The notes under the pieces were generated by a model. That model was not told where the DNA came from and did not search any database. It saw only the letters and a list, made by a program, of their open reading frames with translations. A stretch of 46,245 nt of DNA from Comamonadaceae bacterium. Lineage in GTDB: Bacteria > Pseudomonadota > Gammaproteobacteria > Burkholderiales > Burkholderiaceae_C. The stretch lies in the NCBI GenBank assembly GCA_947478725.1, contig CANJWZ010000035.1, positions 1 through 46,245 on the forward strand. The letters are read 5' to 3'. Within the stretch, counting starts at the first letter, position 1. Each line of letters opens with the position of its first letter. Below are positions 37,383-46,018 of this stretch, piece after piece. A program made the translations under genes and the position numbers.

Positions 37383-38162
37383 ATGAAAATTCTTATCTCC
37401 AACGACGACGGTTACCAAGCCACTGGCATTGTGGCCCTGTATGAGGCTTTAAAAGACATTGCTGACGTGGAAGTCGTGGCACCCGAGCAGAACAACAGCG
37501 CCAAGTCGAATGCGCTGACGCTGCACACGCCGATGTATGTTCAAACCGCGGCCAATGGCTTCAGGTACATCAATGGCACGCCGGCAGACTGCGTGCACAT
37601 CGCGCTGACGGGCCTGCTGGGTTACAGGCCTGATCTGGTGGTGTCGGGCATCAACAACGGCGCCAATATGGGGGACGACACGATCTATTCAGGCACTGTG
37701 GGTGCGGCGATGGAAGGGTATCTGTTTGGCATTCCAGCGATTGCTTTTTCCCAAACCGAAAAGGGTTGGGCGCACATTGATGCGGCTGGCAGGCGCGCCC
37801 GGGCGCTGGTACAGCAGCTGATGCCCTCCTTAACTCCCGCTACTTCCAAGCCGGGCCACCCCTGGCTGCTGAACGTCAACATTCCCAATCTGCCAGATGC
37901 CGAACTGAAAGAAACAAAAGTCGTGCGCCTGGGCCGTCGCCATGCGGCTGAAAGAGTCATCACCCAAACCAGCCCGCGTGGAGAGACCATGTACTGGATC
38001 GGTAGCGCGGGCCCAGCCAAGGACGACAGCGACGGCACCGACTTTCACGCTGCCAAACAGGGCCACGTGTGCCTGACACCGCTGCATGTTGACCTGACCG
38101 AGCATGCGCAGTTACCGCATTGGTCAGAGCGCATCGCCAAGCTGGAGTCAAGCGGCGCATGA
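37383..38162 (+). CDS. surE: 5'/3'-nucleotidase SurE
   Basis: The 259-residue protein starts [11 protein letters not shown], with the metal-binding Asp8-Asp9, then [21 protein letters not shown] and [23 protein letters not shown], all standard for SurE. It dephosphorylates nucleoside monophosphates and short polyphosphates and helps survival in stationary phase. pcm overlaps its stop codon by ATGA and nlpD follows, the classical surE-pcm-nlpD order. Confidence 0.96.
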   Translation: MKILISNDDGYQATGIVALYEALKDIADVEVVAPEQNNSAKSNALTLHTPMYVQTAANGFRYINGTPADCVHIALTGLLGYRPDLVVSGINNGANMGDDTIYSGTVGAAMEGYLFGIPAIAFSQTEKGWAHIDAAGRRARALVQQLMPSLTPATSKPGHPWLLNVNIPNLPDAELKETKVVRLGRRHAAERVITQTSPRGETMYWIGSAGPAKDDSDGTDFHAAKQGHVCLTPLHVDLTEHAQLPHWSERIAKLESSGA

Positions 38163-38992
38163 CAGCGGGTGACCCGCCCCGCAGGCCCGGCTTTCCACTG
38201 CGAATGCCAACTTCCGCCAGTCCTCAGAATGCTATTAAATCGGGAGCTTCTGGTGCATATAAACAGGGCGATTCAGCCCTAAAAGGCACTTCAAAAGAGG
38301 CTCACAGGCGCAGTTCTGGCACGACAGCAGGCCTTGCCACCGGCTTGGGCCTTGATTCTCAGGCGGTTCGCGCGCGCATGGTGCAAAAGCTCGCCGCTCA
38401 GGGGGTGGCGGACAGCCGCGTACTGGCCGCCATGATGCAGGTTGAGCGGCACCGCTTTGTGGATTCAGCCCTTGTCAATCAGGCCTATGAAGACACCAGC
38501 CTGCCCATTGGCTTGGGGCAGACCATCAGCAAACCCAATGTGGTGGCCCGCATGCTTGAACTGCTGGTCAAGGGCCAGGACGGCAAGCTGGGCCGGGTAC
38601 TGGAGATTGGCACAGGCTGCGGCTACCAGGCCGCCTTGCTGGCGCAACTGGCTAGCGAGGTCTACAGCATTGAACGCCTGCGCGGACTGCATCACAAGGC
38701 ACGCGATAACCTGCGCCCGCTGCGGGTGGGCAATTTGCATCTGCTGTTTGGCGACGGCATGCTGGGCTATGCCAGCGGCGCACCCTATGCCGCCATCATT
38801 GCAGCAGCCGGTGGCGAGGCGCTGCCGCAAGCCTGGCTGGATCAGCTGGCCGTGGGCGGGCGGCTGGTGGCGCCGGTGCATGGCGCGGGCGGTTCGCAGG
38901 CGCTGGTGGTGGTTGACAAGACCGCGCGCGGCATCACCCAGACGCTGCTGGAGGCGGTGCATTTCGTGCCTTTAAAATCAGGCACAAGCTAG
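38159..38992 (+). CDS. pcm: Protein-L-isoaspartate O-methyltransferase
   Basis: The 277-residue protein has the PCMT core from about residue 65: the [23 protein letters not shown] region and the S-adenosylmethionine motif [13 protein letters not shown]. It repairs isoaspartyl residues in aged proteins. The ATG at 38159 overlaps the surE stop. The N-terminal extension of about 60 residues is unusual, and roughly residues 24-46 are encoded by a Comamonadaceae dispersed repeat. Translation may instead begin further in, for example at the ATG coding Met16 (38204), which would still leave the repeat inside the gene. Confidence 0.93.
   Translation: MTAGDPPRRPGFPLRMPTSASPQNAIKSGASGAYKQGDSALKGTSKEAHRRSSGTTAGLATGLGLDSQAVRARMVQKLAAQGVADSRVLAAMMQVERHRFVDSALVNQAYEDTSLPIGLGQTISKPNVVARMLELLVKGQDGKLGRVLEIGTGCGYQAALLAQLASEVYSIERLRGLHHKARDNLRPLRVGNLHLLFGDGMLGYASGAPYAAIIAAAGGEALPQAWLDQLAVGGRLVAPVHGAGGSQALVVVDKTARGITQTLLEAVHFVPLKSGTS
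38229..38296. repeat. Comamonadaceae-type dispersed repeat inside pcm
   Basis: The segment runs TGCTATTAAAT, then GAGCTTCTGGTGCATATAAAC, and ends with the stem AGGGC-GATTCA-GCCCT. It has the same design as the intergenic copy at 19967-20020 (CGCTAT, AGCTGCTGGTG, a stem of similar place). It is in frame, without a stop, and codes for a polar linker in the N-terminal extension of the methyltransferase. Confidence 0.6.
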
Positions 38993-39041
38993 CATCAAAC
39001 AGCGACGTCACCGTCAAAATCTAGGTCAAAGGCAGGAAACC

Positions 39042-39914
39042 ATGCAGCATTCAAGCCCTTCATTCACTTCAACATGGCAACGCTTTTCGATAGCTTTGCT
39101 GGCCGCCGTTGTGGTGCTGATGGTGGGCTGCGGCTCGCGTCCGCTGAGCCCCGCGCCGGTCGAAAACCGGGGCACAAGCGCAGGCCGGCCAACCGTGGCG
39201 GCGCCTGTCGCAAGCCCTGAGGTCAAGCAGCTGCCAGGCTTTGAAAACGCGGGCAAGCCCGGCTACCACACCGTCAAACCGGGTGACACGTTGATCCGCA
39301 TTGGTCTGGACGTCGGCCAGAGCTTTCGAGACATCGTGCGCTGGAACAATTTGGAGAACCCCAATCTGATTGAAGTGGGCCAGGTGCTTCGCGTCTTGCC
39401 GCCAACCAGCGACAACGCGTTGGTGGTGACGCGGCCTGTTGTGTCCGGTACGGCCAACAGCACAACCTCCTCCAGCACGGCTGCTCTGCCTGCACGGGTC
39501 ACATCGGCCCCGGCCAGCAGCCCACAACCAGCAGCGTCCGAAGACGACATGGGCTGGATATGGCCTGCACAGGGTAAGCTGATTGCCGGTTTTGACGAGG
39601 CTAAAAACAACAAGGGATTCGACATTGACGGCAGATCCGGCGACGCCATCCTGGCGTCCGCTGACGGCCGGGTGGTGTATGCCGGTGCCAGCCTGCGCGG
39701 CTACGGCAACCTGATCATCCTGAAGCACAACAACACCTACCTGACGGCCTACGCCCACAACCAGACACTGATGGTCATTGAGGACCAGATCGTCAAAAAA
39801 GGCCAGAAGATTGCCGAAATGGGCAACAGCGATGCAGACCGCGTCAAGCTGCACTTTGAGATTCGCCGCCAAGGCAAGCCGGTAGACCCAGCCAAGTATT
39901 TGCCTGCCCGATAA
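39042..39914 (+). CDS. nlpD: NlpD-like lipoprotein with LysM and degenerate M23 domain
   Basis: The 290-residue outer-membrane lipoprotein has a signal peptide ending in LMVGC (lipidated Cys30). A LysM domain spans about 74-118 (YHTVKPGDTL), a Ser/Thr/Ala-rich linker follows, and an M23/LytM domain runs from about 180 to the end. The first zinc ligand is missing (NKGFDI instead of HxGxD), as in E. coli NlpD, so it is not an active peptidase but an activator of amidases at cell division. It stands 49 bp behind pcm. No rpoS gene follows. Confidence 0.92.
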   Translation: MQHSSPSFTSTWQRFSIALLAAVVVLMVGCGSRPLSPAPVENRGTSAGRPTVAAPVASPEVKQLPGFENAGKPGYHTVKPGDTLIRIGLDVGQSFRDIVRWNNLENPNLIEVGQVLRVLPPTSDNALVVTRPVVSGTANSTTSSSTAALPARVTSAPASSPQPAASEDDMGWIWPAQGKLIAGFDEAKNNKGFDIDGRSGDAILASADGRVVYAGASLRGYGNLIILKHNNTYLTAYAHNQTLMVIEDQIVKKGQKIAEMGNSDADRVKLHFEIRRQGKPVDPAKYLPAR

Positions 39915-40030
39915 ACAGTGGGGCGGGCTCCTGAATCGCCGGCAAAACCCGCTGGCTGAACGCTACCCACCGTCAAACTGATCGCTTGGTTTGATGCCTA
40001 TTCCAGCAAGCAAAATGGCATACTCTGCGG

Positions 40031-41005
40031 GTGAAAAAACACATCTACATCTATTCCCCCTCCAGTGCAGTGCGAGACAAAGCCAGCTTCAGGCGGGGCA
40101 TCAAGCGCCTGAAGGCGCTGGGCCACGAAGTCGAAGTCGACGAAGCCGCGTTGGCCAAATACCAGCGCTTTGCCGGCGACGATGCCACCCGGCTGGCCGC
40201 CATTACCCGGGCAGCCGCCAGCGGTGCCGATGTGGCGCTCATCACACGAGGTGGCTACGGCCTGACACGCATCCTGCCTGCCATCGACTACAAGGCAGTG
40301 GCCAAGTCGATTGCCAAGGGGACCCAGTTTGTCGGCCTGAGCGACTTCACCGCCCTTCAAACGGCTCTGCTGGCCAAGACCGGTGCCATCACCTGGGCTG
40401 GACCGGCACTGGGCGAAGACTTTGGCACGCTCCAGACGCCTGATGACATCATGGCGGCTTGCTTTGACGACCTGATAAGCGGCCAAGGCGAGGGAGCGGG
40501 CTGGCAACTGCCCAGACTGCCAGCACTAGACGCTATTCATTCAGTAGCTGCTCGCCCTCATAATCAGGGCTCTACGAGTCAATTTCTCATCAAAAATGCG
40601 CCCCTCTGGGGTGGTAACCTGGCGGTTTTGGCCAGTCTGATCGGAACGCCTTACTTTCCGAAGCCTGACGTCATCAAAGGCGGCATATTGTTTGTTGAAG
40701 ACGTCGGTGAGCACCCCTACCGTGTTGAGCGCTTCCTGACGCATTTGCTGCATGCGGGTGTGCTGGCCGGCCAGAAGGCCATTGTGCTGGGCCAGTTCAG
40801 CAACTACAAACTGGTGCCTGGTTATGACAGTGGGTTTAACTTTGGCGCAGTGGCAGCGCGCTTGCAGGGCCAGGTCAAGGCCCGGGTGTTAACGGGTTTG
40901 CCGTTTGGCCATGTGGCCACCAAGGTGATGCTGCCGGTCGGGGCCAGAGTGACCTTGGCGGTTGACAGTCGGGACGCGCTGATTTTTTGGGGCCACCAGC
41001 ATTGA
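40031..41005 (+). CDS. ldcA: LD-carboxypeptidase (peptidase family S66)
   Basis: The 324-residue protein begins with GTG. It carries the S66 nucleophile Ser104 in GLSDFT, Glu223 in VEDVGE and His294 in PFGHVATK, the expected Ser-Glu-His triad. It removes the terminal D-alanine from cytoplasmic tetrapeptide muropeptides during murein recycling. Residues about 167-188, just before the conserved LWGGNL, are encoded by a Comamonadaceae dispersed repeat. No stop is introduced and the downstream motifs remain in frame, so the protein is likely functional with an enlarged loop. Confidence 0.92.
   Translation: MKKHIYIYSPSSAVRDKASFRRGIKRLKALGHEVEVDEAALAKYQRFAGDDATRLAAITRAAASGADVALITRGGYGLTRILPAIDYKAVAKSIAKGTQFVGLSDFTALQTALLAKTGAITWAGPALGEDFGTLQTPDDIMAACFDDLISGQGEGAGWQLPRLPALDAIHSVAARPHNQGSTSQFLIKNAPLWGGNLAVLASLIGTPYFPKPDVIKGGILFVEDVGEHPYRVERFLTHLLHAGVLAGQKAIVLGQFSNYKLVPGYDSGFNFGAVAARLQGQVKARVLTGLPFGHVATKVMLPVGARVTLAVDSRDALIFWGHQH
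40529..40592. repeat. Comamonadaceae-type dispersed repeat inside ldcA
   Basis: It starts ACGCTATTCATTCAGTAGCTG, continues CTCGCCCTCATAATCAGGGC (a GCCCT/AGGGC stem) and ends near CGAGTCAATTT. The order CGCTAT, TAGCTGCT, ATAA, GGGCT matches the intergenic copy at 19967-20020. It is inserted without breaking the reading frame. Confidence 0.65.
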
Positions 41006-41019
41006 CCCTGGCTGCTGAA

Positions 41020-41388
41020 CTAACGCCGTCTGGAGCCGATTCTGCCAGTCAGACTTTTGGGCAGCAAACCCACGAAAAGGCAGCTGATGCTGGCAATCTT
41101 CTTTCTGGCGATGGTTTCGCCACAGGTGATGGCCAAAATCGCCATCAAGTCGCTTCGCGCGTACCACAGGCCCTGCACGTCAGGTGCGTAGCGCACGCGG
41201 CGGGCCACAGCCGGGAATTTCCTTTCGCCATAGTCGCCCAGCTCACGCAGCATCAGTTCGCGAATGATTTGGGTGCGTGCATCCAGCGCCTGGGGTGTTG
41301 GCTCTGCTTTACCCAGCAGAGCCATGAAGCTGGAGCGCAGCTGTGGCATCAAGCTGGGGAGATTCAAAGGAGGCAACAGAGAGCTCAT
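41020..41388 (-). CDS. Hypothetical protein, 122 residues
   Basis: The protein has no signal peptide or clear membrane segment. A central stretch, ELMLRELGDYGERKF followed by RYAPDVQGLWYARSDLMAIL, looks like a structured domain, and the C-terminus is basic. I do not recognise the family. The gene is convergent with ldcA (14 bp apart). Codon use looks coding, and the antisense frames are poorer. The ribosome-binding site is weak. Confidence 0.6.
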   Translation of the reverse strand: MSSLLPPLNLPSLMPQLRSSFMALLGKAEPTPQALDARTQIIRELMLRELGDYGERKFPAVARRVRYAPDVQGLWYARSDLMAILAITCGETIARKKIASISCLFVGLLPKSLTGRIGSRRR

Positions 41389-41617
41389 GAAATGAATTTG
41401 TTAGGACGGAATCATATTGAAAATCGCTACAACTTGAAACTACTTTCTGTTAAATTTGAGCGACTTTCAAAAATTAAGAATTGTAAAAAACTCCTTTGCT
41501 TTACATAAAATATGTTATAAATCAAATGGTTATAAACAAAATATCAAGTAATTTCTAGTTTTGCAGTTGGCTGCCAAGCGCAGGCAATACCCATCATTGT
41601 TAATTTACAACCCTTCT
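41389..41617. promoter_or_regulatory. AT-rich divergent intergenic region
   Basis: This 229-bp region between the hypothetical gene and the aldehyde dehydrogenase gene is much richer in A and T than any other part of the window, especially 41440-41560, with runs such as TTTACATAAAATATGTTATAA. Several TATAAA-like boxes occur, but I cannot single out one promoter. It must hold the promoters of one or both flanking genes. Confidence 0.5.
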
Positions 41618-43054
41618 ATGACAAGCACAAAACGCTACGCATCCCACTACATCAATGGCCAATGGGTTGAAGCCAACTCATCCGACTCATTGCCCGTCCA
41701 TGACTCCAGCACCGAGGCCGTGATGGCCACCGTGCCCGCTGGTACGGCGCATGAGGCCGAAGCCGCCGTGCTGGCCGCCAGGGCCGCTTTTGATGGCTGG
41801 GCCGCGTTGCCGGTTGAAACGCGCGCTGCGTACCTTGACAAAGTGGCTGCCGGCCTCAAAGCCCGGTCTGACGAGATGGCCACCGCCATTGCGCGCGAGG
41901 TCGGCATGCCGCTCAAAATGGCCAAGGCTGTTCAGGTAGGCGGCCCGGCCTGGCACTGGGGCAACTTTGCCAAAGTCGCACGCAACTTTGAATGGGAAAA
42001 GAAAGTCGGCAACTCCCTGGTCGTGCGCGAACCGATCGGGGTGGTTGGCTGCATCACGCCTTGGAACTTTCCGCTCAGCCAGATCACTTTGAAAATCGCA
42101 CCCGCCATGGTTGCAGGCTGCACGGTGGTGCTCAAGCCCAGTGAAATCGCACCGGTCAACGCCATGATCCTGGCCGAAATCATTCACGAAGCCGGCATTC
42201 CAGCGGGCGTCTTCAATCTGGTCAATGGCCTGGGCCCGGTGGTGGGCGAGGTGTTGGCCACGCATCCTGAAGTTGATATGGTCAGCTTTACAGGTTCTAC
42301 CCGCGCAGGCAAGCGGGTCAGCGAGCTGGCCAGCCAGTCTGTCAAACGGATTGCACTTGAGCTGGGCGGCAAGTCTGCCAGCGTGATTCTGGACGACGCC
42401 AATTTTGAGGCGGCTGTCAAAGGGACGGTCGCTGCCTGCATGCTCAACAGCGGTCAAACCTGCTCGGCCCACACCCGCATGCTGGTGCCCAGCAGTCGCT
42501 ACGACGAAGTCAAGGCTTTGGCGCAGGCTGCGATTGCCAAATTCAGCGTCGGCCCCAGTCTGGACGAAGCCAGCAAGCTGGGCCCGTTGGTCAGCGCCAT
42601 GCAGCGCGACCGGGTGCTGGGCTTTATCAGGACCGGGATCGAAGAGGGCGCTGACGTGATTGCAGGTGGGGCCGAGCCGCCAGCTTTTGCCACAGGCTAC
42701 TTTGTGCAGCCGACGATTTTGGGCATCAAGCCGACAGATACGCTGGCCCAAGAAGAAATTTTCGGCCCCGTGCTGGTGGTCATCAGGTACCAGGACGAAG
42801 ACGAAGCGGTGGCCATTGCCAACAGCACCATTTACGGCCTGGGCGGCGCCGTGTGGGCGGGCACCGACGAGGCCGCCATGAAACTGGCACGCCGCATGCG
42901 CACCGGGCAGGTCGACATCAATGGCGGGCCGTTCAATGCCAATGCACCGTTTGGCGGCTACAAACAGTCGGGCAATGGCCGCGAAAACGGTGTCTATGGT
43001 TTTGAGGAGTTTCTGGAATTCAAGTCCATGCAGCTAAAACCTGCAACAGTTTGA
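41618..43054 (+). CDS. NAD(P)-dependent aldehyde dehydrogenase
   Basis: The 478-residue protein has the family marks: PWNFPL (148-153) with the oxyanion-site asparagine, KPSE (173-176) for cofactor binding, FTGSTRAGK, catalytic Glu248 in LELGGK and the nucleophile Cys282 in GQTCSAH. It oxidises an aldehyde to a carboxylic acid; the substrate is unknown. The ATG at 41618 matches the family start, although no good ribosome-binding site is seen. A cyclase-FHA gene follows 35 bp downstream. Confidence 0.92.
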   Translation: MTSTKRYASHYINGQWVEANSSDSLPVHDSSTEAVMATVPAGTAHEAEAAVLAARAAFDGWAALPVETRAAYLDKVAAGLKARSDEMATAIAREVGMPLKMAKAVQVGGPAWHWGNFAKVARNFEWEKKVGNSLVVREPIGVVGCITPWNFPLSQITLKIAPAMVAGCTVVLKPSEIAPVNAMILAEIIHEAGIPAGVFNLVNGLGPVVGEVLATHPEVDMVSFTGSTRAGKRVSELASQSVKRIALELGGKSASVILDDANFEAAVKGTVAACMLNSGQTCSAHTRMLVPSSRYDEVKALAQAAIAKFSVGPSLDEASKLGPLVSAMQRDRVLGFIRTGIEEGADVIAGGAEPPAFATGYFVQPTILGIKPTDTLAQEEIFGPVLVVIRYQDEDEAVAIANSTIYGLGGAVWAGTDEAAMKLARRMRTGQVDINGGPFNANAPFGGYKQSGNGRENGVYGFEEFLEFKSMQLKPATV

Positions 43055-43089
43055 CGCTGCGCCCACCCACCTAGCAGCTGCCTTCAACC

Positions 43090-43995
43090 ATGGCAGACGT
43101 CACCGTCGTTTTTGTTGACCTGGCCGGAAGCACCGGGGTCTTTCAGGCCCTGGGCAACGCCAAAGCAACCCAGGCCATCACCTGCCTGACCAACTGGATG
43201 GGCGCCGTCTGCACGTCGTGGCGCGGCCGTGTGGTTAAAAACCTGGGCGACGGCGTGCTGATGGTGTTTGTGCAGAACAATGATGCCCTTGAGGCCGTGA
43301 CCGAGATGCAGCGCATCCACACCGAGCGCATCAAAACCTGGCCCGATAAGCTCAATATGCGGCTTCAGATCGGCGTGGCCAGAGGCGAAGTGATCGATCA
43401 GGGCGGTGACTATTTCGGCGACGCAGTGAACGTCGCCGCGCGCTTGTCTGACCTGTCTGGCCCCGACCAGATCCTGGGCACCGACGCCGTGATCAATGAA
43501 CTGCCGCCAGATACGCCGATACGCTTTCGCAGTTTGGGCGTGATGGACATTCGAGGCCGCAACGAGTCCTGCACGGTCTACCAGGTGGAATGGCAAAACG
43601 AGGCACTGTCAGATTTTTTCACCGTGCCTGCGGAATTGATGCCAATGCCGCCCGTTAAAAGTGTGCCGCAGCTCGGCACGATTGCCATCTCATGTCTTGA
43701 CGTAGCGGCCAGCTTCACATCGACACAGTTGCCGATTCAGATCGGCCGGTCGGCTCAGACGCAGTTTGTCGTCAACGACCCGCGCGTGTCGCGCTGGCAC
43801 GCCAAAATCCTCTGGCGGGCCGGCAAGTTTTACCTGGAAGACGTCAGCAGCTACGGCAGCTGGGTGCGCTTTGCGGGAAGCGGCGTCGTCCTCGCGTTGC
43901 GCCGACAAGAGTGTGTGCTGCTGACAGCTGGCGAGATTGCGCTGGGTGCACCGTTTGAAGACCTCACCGTGCCGACAGTCAGCTTCAGCTTCTAG
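43090..43995 (+). CDS. Class III adenylate cyclase fused to an FHA domain
   Basis: The 301-residue soluble protein starts with a class III cyclase domain (1-175): metal aspartates Asp10 (VDLAGST) and Asp54 (NLGDG), purine-selecting Lys50 and Asp111, and transition-state Asn114 and Arg118 (NVAARL). The Lys/Asp pair predicts ATP rather than GTP. A C-terminal FHA domain (about 215-295) has GRS, SRWH and SSYGS, the phosphothreonine-binding pattern with a variant of the usual NGT. It would make cAMP under control of a threonine-phosphorylated partner. No kinase gene is visible nearby. Confidence 0.88.
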   Translation: MADVTVVFVDLAGSTGVFQALGNAKATQAITCLTNWMGAVCTSWRGRVVKNLGDGVLMVFVQNNDALEAVTEMQRIHTERIKTWPDKLNMRLQIGVARGEVIDQGGDYFGDAVNVAARLSDLSGPDQILGTDAVINELPPDTPIRFRSLGVMDIRGRNESCTVYQVEWQNEALSDFFTVPAELMPMPPVKSVPQLGTIAISCLDVAASFTSTQLPIQIGRSAQTQFVVNDPRVSRWHAKILWRAGKFYLEDVSSYGSWVRFAGSGVVLALRRQECVLLTAGEIALGAPFEDLTVPTVSFSF

Positions 43996-44195
43996 GGCAG
44001 GCCGGGCAGGGCGCTCTGCTGGCGCAACCCAGCGTGGGCAACCGCAGCGCCTGGTGGCACTGCATTAAATGGCCGGGACTGACTCCGGACCGGACCGCAA
44101 AAGGGGTAAAGTCGGCGGGCGCTTGTAAACTCACAACAGCACCCGACCACAACCACAATGCCGGACTCATCCCCGGCTATATTTGGGAGAATCTC
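43996..44195. promoter_or_regulatory. Intergenic region upstream of the third Bug-linked operon
   Basis: The 200-bp gap after the cyclase gene contains no reading frame of its own that I trust. Short inverted GGCCGG/CCGG elements occur around 44070-44095, and TTGTAAACTC near 44124 could form part of a promoter. Nothing firm can be assigned. Confidence 0.3.
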
Positions 44196-45185
44196 GTGAA
44201 CAAATCATCTCTGCTCCGTCGTGGCGCCATCATGGTCGCTGCGCTTGCAATCGCCTTGCCCGTGCTGAGCCAGGCTCAGGAAACCTACCCGAGCCGCCCG
44301 ATCAAACTGCTGGTGCCGTTCGCGCCGGGCGGCACGACCGACCTGTTCGCGCGCAAATATGCCGAACGTCTGGCGCGCCGCCTTGGTCAGCCGGTGGTGA
44401 TTGAAAACAAGTCCGGTGCCGCCGGCGCCATTGCCGCCGCCGAAACCGCACGCGCCAAGCCGGACGGCTACACGCTGTTTTTTGCCTCGTCGACCACGCT
44501 GGCCATCTTGCCTTCGATGATGGCCAATCCGACCTACGATGTGGAGCGCGACTTCGCGCCCATCGCGCTGCTCGGCATCACACCGCTGATGGTCGCCATC
44601 AACGGCGCCGTGCCAGCCAAGACCCTGCCGGAGCTGCTGACCCTGATCAAGGCCAATCCCGGCAAATATTCTTACGGCACATCGGGCACCGGCAGCGCCA
44701 ACCATTTGGTCGGTGAGCTGTTCAGGAAAATCGGTGGTGTCGAACTGCTGCACGTGCCCTACAAGGGCAGTGCGCCGGCTCTGCAAGATGCACTTTCGGG
44801 CATCAACGCCGTATTTTTTGACAGCTTCGTGACCATCCTGCCGCACCACAAGACCGGCAAGATGCGCATCCTCGCCATCTTTTCGGAAAAGCGCTCCAAA
44901 CTCGCGCCAGAACTGCCCACCGCCATCGAAGCCGGCATGCCTGGCATGGTCGGCGGCTCGTTCCAGGTGATCGTCGCCCCGAACGGCATGCCTGCAGCCG
45001 TCATGAATACGTTGCAAACGGCCACGGCCGAAATCATGCGCGACGGCGTGTTCCAGGATGAACTCGACGCGCTGATGTTCGAACCGGTGTCGGAGTCGAC
45101 GCCGGAACGCACCAAGGCCTTCATCCGCGGCGAACTCGCCAAGTGGGCACCGATCATCAAGGCGACCGGTACAAAGCTCGACTAA
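44196..45185 (+). CDS. Bug/TctC-family periplasmic binding protein
   Basis: The 329-residue protein starts with GTG at 44196, supported by GGGAGA 6 bases upstream and a signal peptide beginning MNKSSLLRRG and ending SQAQ. It has the signature YPSRPIKLLVPFAPGGTTD and the YGTSGTGSANH loop. It is followed by enoyl-CoA hydratase and CoA-transferase genes, so the bound solute is probably an organic acid that is activated to a CoA ester after uptake. No TctAB genes are seen. Confidence 0.9.
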   Translation: MNKSSLLRRGAIMVAALAIALPVLSQAQETYPSRPIKLLVPFAPGGTTDLFARKYAERLARRLGQPVVIENKSGAAGAIAAAETARAKPDGYTLFFASSTTLAILPSMMANPTYDVERDFAPIALLGITPLMVAINGAVPAKTLPELLTLIKANPGKYSYGTSGTGSANHLVGELFRKIGGVELLHVPYKGSAPALQDALSGINAVFFDSFVTILPHHKTGKMRILAIFSEKRSKLAPELPTAIEAGMPGMVGGSFQVIVAPNGMPAAVMNTLQTATAEIMRDGVFQDELDALMFEPVSESTPERTKAFIRGELAKWAPIIKATGTKLD

Positions 45186-45224
45186 CGCCGTCGATCAACC
45201 CGGCCAATCAAACAGGACGCCATC

Positions 45225-45998
45225 ATGAACTACGAATGTTTCAAGCTTGAAATCAAGGACTACATCGCCACGGTCACCTACAACCGTCCGCCGGTGAATG
45301 CCCAGAACCGGCGCTCGCGCGACGAACTGACGCACATCTTTGATTCGCTGTCCGACAATAGCGATGTGCGCGTCATCATCCTCACCGGTAGTGGAAAAAC
45401 CTTCTCGGCCGGTGCCGATGTCAAGGAACGCCACGTGATGGAAAAGGAAGCCGGCGAATACATCCGCCACAACCGCGTGACGCGCGAGTATTTCTACGCC
45501 GTCGAAGACTGCGCCAAGCCGGTCATCACCGCGGTCAACGGTCCGGCCATCGGCGCCGGCTTTTGCCTGATGATGAGCGGCGACATCATCATCGCCTCGG
45601 ACAACACTGTGGTCGCCATGACCGAGATCGATGTTGGCCTCTCGGGTGGCATGAAATTTTTGACGCAGCATTTCGGTCGCTCGTTTGCACGCACCATGTA
45701 TTACACCGGCGACCGCGTGCCCGCTGCAGAGCTGTATCGCCTCGGCGTGATCCAGGCCTGTGTGCCACTCGACAAGCTGATGGACACCGCCATGGAATAC
45801 GCCCGCAAGCTCGCTTCGAAAAGCCCGCTGGCGCTCGAAACCGCCAAGCGCGGTTTCAACACCGTGGCCGAGATGCCGATGCGCGATGCCTACCGTTACG
45901 AACAGAGCCTGACTGTGATGTTGTCGCGCACCGAAGACACCAAAGAAGCGCAGGCAGCCTTCGTTGAAAAGCGTACGCCGGTCTGGAAAGGCCGCTGA
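45225..45998 (+). CDS. Enoyl-CoA hydratase/isomerase-family protein
   Basis: The 257-residue crotonase-fold protein has the SAGADVKE oxyanion segment (61-68) and NGPAIGAGF (105-113). Of the two crotonase glutamates, the first is replaced (Cys114 in GAGFCLM) and the second is kept (Glu134 in MTEIDVG). One-glutamate members include isomerases, lactyl- or hydroxyacyl-CoA enzymes and dehalogenases, so plain hydration is uncertain. It stands 39 bp behind the Bug gene and 20 bp before the CoA-transferase gene. Confidence 0.87.
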   Translation: MNYECFKLEIKDYIATVTYNRPPVNAQNRRSRDELTHIFDSLSDNSDVRVIILTGSGKTFSAGADVKERHVMEKEAGEYIRHNRVTREYFYAVEDCAKPVITAVNGPAIGAGFCLMMSGDIIIASDNTVVAMTEIDVGLSGGMKFLTQHFGRSFARTMYYTGDRVPAAELYRLGVIQACVPLDKLMDTAMEYARKLASKSPLALETAKRGFNTVAEMPMRDAYRYEQSLTVMLSRTEDTKEAQAAFVEKRTPVWKGR

Positions 45999-46018
45999 GC
46001 AGCACACAGAAAGACTTC

